DNA of 64,000 bases, taken from assembly GCA_035610365.1 (NCBI GenBank), contig CM069432.1, positions 177,119,027 to 177,183,026 on the forward strand, written 5' to 3'. A model generated the notes under the pieces. The model was not told the origin of the DNA and searched no databases. It saw nothing but the letters and a program-made list of their open reading frames with translations. Position 1 is the first letter of the stretch. Every line of letters begins with the position of its first letter. Source of the DNA: Aquatica leii. Taxonomy: Eukaryota; Arthropoda; Insecta; Coleoptera; Lampyridae. Positions 57,331 through 64,000 of the stretch are shown piece after piece. Both the position numbers and the translations under genes were made by a program.

Positions 57331-57553
57331 ATAATTTTCAAAATCAAAGTCACAAAATTCTCTTCTGTACAAAGGTGACTTACCAGATAAAATTAAGCAC
57401 AAGTAAAATATTTATAAATTTAAAAGGAGTCTGAGTGATTATGTTAAGAATAATTTTTAAGCAAAAATTAGTATCAATAGAAATATGTTACGATTTATAT
57501 TAAATTAGTATACCTTTACTAAATAAATTCTTACTAACTTACATGATTTTCTC

Positions 57554-58345
57554 TTATCTCTTCCTTTTTGTTTTTCTTCTAATACGTTTTTCTGGGACGT
57601 GGATATAAAAAACACTGAATGCTGTTTTCTTGAATTTTTTTTTTGTATTTACGTTTGAAGGTCTAGACAAGGGTAAGAACTCTTCAAAAGAAATCGTTGA
57701 TGTCTCTTCCTCCCTGCTCTCATCTTTTCCATCATGGCTGTCTTGCTTATTTTGTATTTTGTTTTCATATACTATATTTACAGGAGTCTTTTCTAGTTGG
57801 TTACGGATACCATTTTTTGGAGTTGTTTCGTTTTTTTCTTTGATCTGGTTAATATTTTCTTCTACAGTCTCATTTGCATTATTGGTTGCTAGAGAATCGG
57901 CAGGTAAAAAGTAATCATCTGTAATTGCATCTTCATTTTGGGTATTAAGTTCAGTTGTCTTAAACCATTTAATAGCGTTTTCTGGATTAGCCACTCTTAT
58001 AAAGATACTGTTAAATAGTTTTTCAAGTTGATATGCTGTTATACATTCACCTGAACGATTTTTTAAGTATTTGTCACATTCTGCGTAGTATGCTACTTTT
58101 AATGGGCGAAAATAGCAACATCCACTAGTTAAATCTCATCGGATTCATGTGGAGAAAGAGTAAGTACAACAATGCCATTCTGCTTACTAAAATTGTATGC
58201 CTGTAATGTGCCGTGGGTTGCATCGTTATCTATAATTAGCAAAACCGGATCATCTATATTGCACTTAATTAAATTTTTAAAATATTGGAGCCATTCTATA
58301 AACAAGCACCGGTACATAGCTGACAGTGGACCATTTCGTTTCAAT
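57554..58345 (-). pseudogene. pogo-like (CENP-B/Jerky-type) transposase, C-terminal part
   Basis: On the - strand: FIEWLQYFKNLIKCNIDDPV, LLIIDNDATHGTLQAYNFSK, VVLTLSPHESDE, then AYYAECDKYLKNRSGECI, ITAYQLEKLFNSIFIRVANP and FKTTELNTQNEDAITDDYF, closing in a charged tail to the stop at 57554. This matches the DDE_1 domain of pogo transposases: D of ILDNHSSH, the PPHxSHRLQPLD segment (damaged here) and the GIYP-type tail with DFxP. A stop and a frame change lie around 58080-58130. The N-terminal helix-turn-helix part and first catalytic Asp are missing. Confidence 0.8.
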
Positions 58346-58769
58346 TAATTAGTAATGAAAACGTATATATAAATGTATAAAGCTATAGGAGTGTCAATGC
58401 ATTTGTGGAAGTACAGTAGAGTGCTCTCCCACTGCTTAGAGCCTCAAAAGGGCAAAACGACCGTCAAGTGGTTCACTCTGATAGCATTTTTACATTTGCA
58501 TTGACATTGTTACCTTACAATGTTTATATGTTGTGATTTTGGTATGCGGTTTATTTAAAATTTATTTGAATTACGCGGGTATAAAATCAACTTTTAACGT
58601 TTCTACCTCTATAGCCATTTACTTACTAATATTCATACATAGAAAATTTATACTGTGAGATAGGTCTGGCATCGTATTTCACTTAAGTTGTTCATTAGTC
58701 ATTTTTTTTGTTTGATAAAACGAAACAAGTTAATAGGACAAGTGTGGAGTGGACATAGAAAAAAAGGCT
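58346..58769. other. Non-coding DNA between transposon relics
   Basis: Contains a weak inverted pair TGTCAATGCA (about 58395-58511) around a CAGTAGAGTGCTCTCCCAC sequence, possibly the remains of a small transposon end. Nothing else recognised. Confidence 0.35.
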
Positions 58770-59600
58770 GCTGTTTGAGAAGCTAATAAAAAAAATGGTG
58801 ATATATAGGGCAGAAATATAAGGGTGGAAGGAGTATAAAAAGGTAGAAAGGATACAAGAAAAATACTGAAAATGGGTATTAGGAATAGATAGAGAAACGC
58901 CGGTGTATATTATAAGAATAAAATTGCAGGCAGAAAAAATAAGAGTAGAGAGAGGAAAAAAAGCTATAAAATACGAGGAAAAACTTAGGGAAAGAACCGA
59001 ATGCAAAATACTATAAAAATGTTGGAAAGAGATAATGGGAAAAAGAGTGAGTACGGCCAGGATAGCAGAGAAAAATATTATAAAAGAAAATAAGTAGAAA
59101 GGTTAAGGAAAGAGGGAGTAAAGGTAAGTGAGGGAATAATGAGACATAAAGACACAGAAAAATAGAAACGATGGACAAAGATAAACAAAGCCAGGGAAAG
59201 GAACAAAAGCAAGAAGAAAAATGATAACGAAGTTCTGATGCGGGAACGAAGAGTTAGGAAAAAAATACTGGAGAAAAGAAGAAGTAAGGAAGTGCAGACT
59301 ATGTGGAGAAGAGACGGAAGACTTTAAACACATGAGGAATAAATGCAGAGTGTTAAAAGAAAAGGTTAAGAAAGTAAGGAAATCTTAGAAGAAAACGGAA
59401 AAGGAGCGGAGTGAATGGAAGAAGTATGGAGAAGGAGGAAGCAGCTATCAGGAGAAAAGAAAAAATGAAAAGAGAAGGAAGTGTAAATAAATGTAAAAAT
59501 AATGTATCATCATTTTTTAAATATTTTGACATAGGCTGGATTTGTACAATTTTGTCGTATGTATCGTCTCCATATCTATATCTAAATTATCGTTGAATTT
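58770..59600 (+). pseudogene. LINE C-terminal fragment (Jockey/R1-like, as common in ants)
   Basis: The + strand reads KVERIQEKYXKWVLGIDRET, PVYIIRIKLQAEKIRVERGK, KAIKYEEKLRERTECKIL, later CGNEELGKKYWRKEEVRKCR and LCGEETEDFKHMRNKCRVLK. This is the C-terminal part of endonuclease/reverse-transcriptase proteins very common in ant and other insect genomes (DRETPGYIVREE...KAxKFEEKL...CRxCxEExETxEHxxxxC), with the late CCHC-type finger C-x2-C-x7-H-x4-C. Several stops interrupt it. The RT core is absent: a 5'-truncated copy. Confidence 0.75.
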
Positions 59601-59639
59601 TAGTTTTTCCTGCAACTTTTTGCACAAAAGCTTTAGTTA

Positions 59640-61250
59640 AATTTTTCAGGAATTGCGTCTAAATGGTATAGAAACTGAAAAGCGTCTATGTGATTTTCTA
59701 ATAAGGAAAATCTTTCATTGACTAAAATTAATGTTTTAGATCTGAAATTGGCTTATCTTTATGGTTGTAGTCAAACTGTTTATTTTTTGTTGATGCCGTA
59801 AAGGGGTAACTGTTTAAAAATTGGTTTCCACACTTAACTTTTTTGCAGTTTCTTTGCTGCAGTGATAACGCCATTAAGTTTTTCATCTGTACAGAATTTA
59901 AGCAAAAAATGTTTTAATTTTTGTAAACTTTCCAGCCCATTGTGTATTCATAGTTTCTAATTTTACTAGCAAAATTGACTAGCACTAAAAATTCATACCA
60001 GATGTGAACTGAACATATAAACGTAGAGGTTGATAAATAAACACCTAGCTTGATATTATAAATCCTGATAAAATCTATCTGAATTTGTTATGTCCTATAA
60101 TACGTCGTACGTTTCTAGTAAATTTTTAAACAGTGGCTTTATTGCATCTATTTTGCATGACCATCCCGTGTCAGATAATGGTTTTAAAATAAAATTAACT
60201 AAGTGTTGTCTAACGATATTTTAACGTTTAGTAGACGCAGAAAAACATGTGTATAATTCTTGAACTAAACTGAAAAAAACCAACTGTTTCATGATTAACT
60301 TTTGCAGCATCATTAACTATTAAATGTAATGTGTGAGTAGCACAGGGCATATAACCGCAATTTTTAACACGCATATTGGAACCGTTATCATAGCCCTGTC
60401 CTCTCACATTATTTAAATCTAATCTAGTTTTTTTAACTCTTTTATAATAAAAGAACTCAAACCGGTGCCAGTTGTATCAAAATAGATGTGCAATATCTGG
60501 TGTACAGTTCAATATTATTGAAAAATACTTATTCTGCTTGCAAAGATTCAAAATTAAAATTTTGATTTCCTTTACCAAAACAGATACGATTTCACTTTGA
60601 ATTTTGTCAACATGATGCGTGGACATCTTTTTAGCATGTGAAGTAGCATGTTTAATATGATCAGTCATTATAGGATCCAATTTACTTACCATCTCAATAC
60701 ATTTTAAAAAATAAATTCCGTTGTTATTTTGAAATACAGTCTCAAAAGGCTAAATTGGTCAGAGATAAAAACTGAATAACATGTACTATTATTTTAATTA
60801 TATTATACCATTGTTATTTTTTGATTGCAAAAAGTTTTTGGTTAGCACTATCAATTGTAGTTTTATTTTTTAATGCTTGACATAGTTCTTTGCATTTTTG
60901 ATAAAACAGAAATCCATGTTTTCAGATATCGAATTTCTATAATAATTTTCTTCTTTGACCCGACGAATCGCGAGGAAAATTGAATCGTGTAATTTGTTTT
61001 GGGCCATTTTCAACTAAAGTTTGTATAGTATTCGTACTTAGAGCCTTTGGCCAGCGGATCATCGTAAATAGAGTTTACTTAGCTTAAGTTTATATTAGTG
61101 TTTCATCAAAGGTTGTAAATTGTTGTAGTTGTTCTTTAGTTGTAATCTGCGTATCAGATTGAAGCGCCAATTGATTTTCTTTATTATCAATAGAAGTCGT
61201 TTTTTACAAAGCCGAAGAGCAAGAAGAACAAGTACTCAAAGTTGAGGTAG
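59640..61250 (-). pseudogene. hAT-type transposase relic (ZMYM1/DUF4371-like)
   Basis: On the - strand: RWPKALSTNTIQTLVENGPK (61045) and QITRFNFPRD, the N-terminal block of ZMYM1-like proteins (the NGPxQ and FPxD pattern); MVSKLDPIMTDHIKHATSH then SEIVSVLVKEIKILILNLCK and YFSIILNCTPDIAH (60490-60690), the DUF4371 region with its catalytic-type Asp replaced in place (DCTPD reads NCTPD); then DLNNVRGQGYDNGSNMRVKN and CATHTLHLIVNDAAK (60300-60440). Many stops; the dimerisation domain is not clear. It is a domesticated-looking family but this copy is dead. Confidence 0.78.
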
Positions 61251-61484
61251 ATGAAACAGGAAAAAACTGTGTTATCTTTGTGGTGTTTTTGTCACGCTCA
61301 TCGTCTTGTTTCCTCTTGTTTATTAAATTTTGCTAACCCGATAGTTTTTTTTCTTTCGTTCATAAAACATCTGAAAAATTATACGTTTTACAAAAACAAC
61401 TATCAAAAGTTGAAACCAGTGTTTTTATATTTCACGTTTATCACCTACATGTAATTTGTAGTTGAATTTTGAATTTTTTGTTGA

Positions 61485-61545
61485 ATTTTTTGTCATCGTC
61501 ACAACAATATCTCATCTCCCGGAAGACATTCTTATCTTAGTATCA
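61485..61545 (+). repeat. Short copy of a PLE 3' tail
   Basis: The 23 bases GGAAGACATTCTTATCTTAG+TAT at 61521-61543 are identical to 11563-11585, the end of the PLE at 10.6-11.6 kb, and are preceded by a similar CACAACAA stretch. Probably a very short 5'-truncated copy of the same family. Confidence 0.5.
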
Positions 61546-62538
61546 TATCTCCTGTTTAAATGCGGTTTATAATTTATTAACAAGTCTTGAAGACAGCATT
61601 CTCTTTATTGGATCTTTATAATTCATCTTATATCTCTAACATGGTTTAAATACGTTTGCAATTTGTAATTGCATTTGGTCAATGACCCTTAATAAAAATA
61701 AATAAGGAACGTATTTTATTTACTTTAAAATTACAGAAACTTTGCGCCTAATCAAGTTATCAGAGTTTGAATTTCATTCTTTTAAGTTGAGAATTGAGAT
61801 ATGAAAACTTGCGAATTTACCGGAGGCCCCACATTTACGTGTGCTCGCGTGCATAATATTGAAGCCAAATGGTAAATGATATATATATATATATAGAAAA
61901 GAAGATAAGTAAACGCTTAAATGCTTGCTTGTGGTCTTGAGCCCAGAGATCATTCCGCCTATTCAGTGGCAGTGCAATGTTTACGTGACTTGCGTCATTT
62001 ATCATTATCTTTGCAGCACGTGTGTATAAAACACAGATGCTAGAATGCACATTTCTTATCACATATGAGAAACTTTACAGTCAATTTTCTTAGTTGATCT
62101 ATAATATTCGTTTGTAATAGACGACTTATCGTTTTTGTTTCATATGATGCAAGTGTTTTAGAAAAACACTCTGACACAAAAAAAAACAATGTTTACATTC
62201 TGTTATTAAAAATGATTACATTCGGTAATGGTCGTGAAGAAAACCTTTTCATCAAAATGGTAAGTATTGAAAAAAATTATATTTTATATAACTGAATTAA
62301 AATACCAAACATTTTTTATTTTTATTTTTAATAACCTACACTTTGATGGTTAATTAACGTATACATGGTATAAATAAAAACAAATTCTAAAAAATTAAGT
62401 AACTATAAAACCTAATTTTAAAAAAGCTGTTGTCAAATTAAACTTAATGATAAAAAACACAATTCATATAAAGATACAATAATAATAATCACTAAAATAA
62501 AAATACATAATTTTTATTTAACCTTAAATAAATTATTA

Positions 62539-62571
<33 letters not shown>

Positions 62572-63265
62572 TTATAATGAATAACTATAAAATAATTTTA
62601 AATACTAGTTTAACAGATGTCTTTTAAATGCATTAAGTAATGTTTAAAAACAAATAGGTACATAAGAAGATAAAAAATAACAGTTGTGTTAATCTAATAT
62701 TGGACAAGACGTTCGCCACCCTTGAGCTTTTGGACCAAATTGATAAACTAATCGTTTTTTCTCGACGGAAAGTAGCGTTTCGCTTTTGTAATGATATCTA
62801 AACAATAAAAATGTTTTTAAAATTATAAATATATACAGCAACATCAAATTTTAGATTTTACAAACAAAACAGTGAAATCTTTTAGCAAATGTAACGTCGC
62901 GATACGAATTTTTAAAAATTATGATTCATAACGTAGAGGAGACTTACCGAAAATAACGCTGTTTTTTATTTTAATATATATTTTGAAAAGTAATAATAAT
63001 TTTCAAAAAATGGTATAATTTATTTAAACTTTGTTAATGGTAAAAACCAAATCTAAGTTGGGTACTGGATTACAAATTAAAAAAAATCGATTACGGTATT
63101 TCATAGACACAAGCGGTCGAGGTGGATCCGTCGGACTCACAACTACTTTCTTTGATATATATGAAAGTGTTATTAAAATAATAAGTTTTATGCGTTTATT
63201 TAATAGTAATTACATTTTAAGTCAGAAATGAAATTACATACAATTATCACAAGTTAAAATTTTAA
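61546..63265. other. AT-rich non-coding DNA
   Basis: No gene seen. Holds two simple repeats, (AT)n at 61879-61895 and 62540-62565. Confidence 0.5.
62540..62565 (+). repeat. (TA)13 microsatellite
   Basis: Perfect dinucleotide run. Confidence 0.9.
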
Positions 63266-63269
63266 CAGA

Positions 63270-64000
63270 ATACGATACTAAAGTGGTAGTTTTTGTAAAC
63301 ACAAATATCGAGGAATGTTTTCGTCGCTTTTGATTTGGCAAAAAATGTTTTGACAGGAATGTTTAATTTTTACGAACAGCCCATTACGCAGCAAACGTTG
63401 TACTAACTCTAAGTCCGTGAAATAGTTATCGCACGTCAGGTTTCTATTGGAGTTTTGATATGGTTCAGTAAGTTGACTCTTAAACCTACTGCTCTCGTGT
63501 TTCCTTGCTTTCCTAAATAAGAAATTCTTTTTAGTAAATAATAAGTAGTAGAGTCACACAACCACCAAATCTTCATCCCATGTTTATCCGGTTTTGCAGG
63601 CATGTATTGGCGAAATGGACAGCAACCTTTAAATGATACTAGTTGCTCATCTACAATGATGTTTGGTCCTGGTGTATAGTATTTTCCTAAATTTGAATTT
63701 ACCTTTTCCCAGAATCTTCCTAGACCCATCGTTGCACGAAAGACTGGTGTTCCATATATAGAACTCCACAGGATATCACAAGTAGAATTCTGTTTGAGGT
63801 GACCAGCTATCAACTAACTAACTAATCCCAGGAAAACCTATATTTCCACTTTGTCGCAAGGTTTCCACTTATTCAAGTATAAGTAAAACACCTCCCTTGT
63901 ATTTTCTAGCAGTTTTCATGGTAGCAAACGTACTTTATGTGATGCGATTTTTATTATGTTATCTGATCTAGCTTGCTTTGTGGTTTCAGGTAAAGATTTT
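63270..64000 (-). pseudogene. piggyBac transposase relic, cut by the window edge
   Basis: On the - strand, from the window edge: NTREVFYLYLNKWKPCDKVE, then GTPVFRATMGLGRFWEKVNS, PGPNIIVDEQLVSFKGCCPF with the first catalytic Asp, YMPAKPDKHGMKIWWLCDST, and CDNYFTDLELVQRLLRNGLF with the second. This is the central DDE domain of piggyBac in correct order. The third Asp and C-terminal finger are not present; the N-terminal part lies outside the window. A stop after PIET (63436) and some near 63800-63840 show it is dead. It is a different copy from the one at 42.6 kb, in the opposite direction and better kept. Confidence 0.87.

Larger units (their letters stand above)
53950..57540 (+). mobile_element. 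LINE (Jockey/CR1-type non-LTR retrotransposon), broken
   Basis: ORF1 (about 54020-54940) reads SVDTKNDIKKCIDPTDMNI then KRCDRCNRFNHKASECKAQP, VCSKCAGS and CSNC: a Jockey-type ORF1 with three CCHC knuckles. The endonuclease (54930-55400) starts ILYLNARSILN and has LLSETRI. RT (55775-57330) reads FWKQSKIILTSKVKNTKRCD, DFKKAFETIDRKRLINKL, and GVPQGSVLRSLLFLIYINDL; the Y-A-D-D box region is damaged. Stops and frame changes occur in every part, e.g. after 54612, around 55400-55770, and at 56264; about 300-400 bp of the endonuclease-RT join seem to be missing. No target duplication or A-tail could be fixed; the 3' end near 57540 is approximate. Confidence 0.85.

Noticed and set aside
57630-57914. 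+ strand frame with a hydrophobic, membrane-like translation
   Set aside because: Antisense of the charged tail of the pogo-like protein on the - strand.
58695-59333. Two - strand frames rich in Phe, Ser and Leu that look like membrane proteins
   Set aside because: They are the antisense of the purine-rich LINE fragment on the + strand.
1-64000. CRISPR arrays, bacterial operons, rRNA genes
   Set aside because: Nothing of the kind; split genes and the transposon content show a eukaryotic nuclear genome.

Overview
The window comes from an AT-rich animal genome, almost certainly an insect. The only host gene I can support is the 3' end of an atypical soluble guanylate cyclase on the + strand. 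It closely resembles Drosophila Gyc-88E, and parts of its catalytic core match the fly sequence as I remember it residue for residue. Its last three coding exons are 18028-18255, 26344-26559 and 26611-27092, and the predicted protein ends in a CaaX-type tetrapeptide. Long AT-rich introns separate the exons. Nearly everything else is transposable-element material: Ty3/Gypsy, BEL/Pao, Penelope-like, piggyBac, Tc1-like, pogo-like, hAT-like, MULE-like and LINE copies, plus fold-back elements. This mix is typical of insects. I cannot name the order.

Layout. 1-5537 is a nearly whole, GC-richer Ty3/Gypsy element whose 5' end is cut by the window. Downstream of integrase it carries a TARG1/OARD1-like macrodomain and a CCCH zinc finger. 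5.9-6.4 kb is a Tc1-like relic. 10.6-11.6 kb is the 3' end of a Penelope-like element (PLE) with a decayed hammerhead-like motif, followed by a GC-cored palindrome. 16.3-16.8 kb is another Tc1-like relic. 18.0-27.4 kb is the guanylate cyclase 3' end; its large intron holds a MULE-like relic, a tandem repeat and a 1.9-kb solo-LTR-like unit. 27.6-32.7 kb is a BEL/Pao element on the - strand with both LTRs and a 5-bp target duplication. 34.0-36.7 kb is a third-hand BEL/Pao ruin.

37.7-40.4 kb holds two PLE fragments in opposite orientations. Each carries a hammerhead-ribozyme-like motif, and one lies inside a perfect 35-bp inverted repeat. 42.6-44.3 kb is a dead piggyBac copy that abuts a 9.4-kb BEL/Pao element (44332-53766). 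That element is a nest: it holds a 1.86-kb DNA transposon with ~410-bp inverted ends and an 8-bp target duplication, itself split by a TTAA-flanked insert, and separately a 1.9-kb LTR-like unit. 53.9-57.5 kb is a full-layout but broken LINE. 57.6-58.3 kb is a pogo-like relic (-), 58.8-59.6 kb a second LINE 3' fragment, 59.6-61.3 kb a ZMYM1-like hAT relic (-), and 63.3-64.0 kb a second piggyBac relic (-) running off the window.

The most interesting signals are the macrodomain plus CCCH tail on the Gypsy Pol protein, the three hammerhead-like motifs with covarying stems, and the CaaX end of the guanylate cyclase. All calls rest on reading the sequence and remembered family features; no searches were run.
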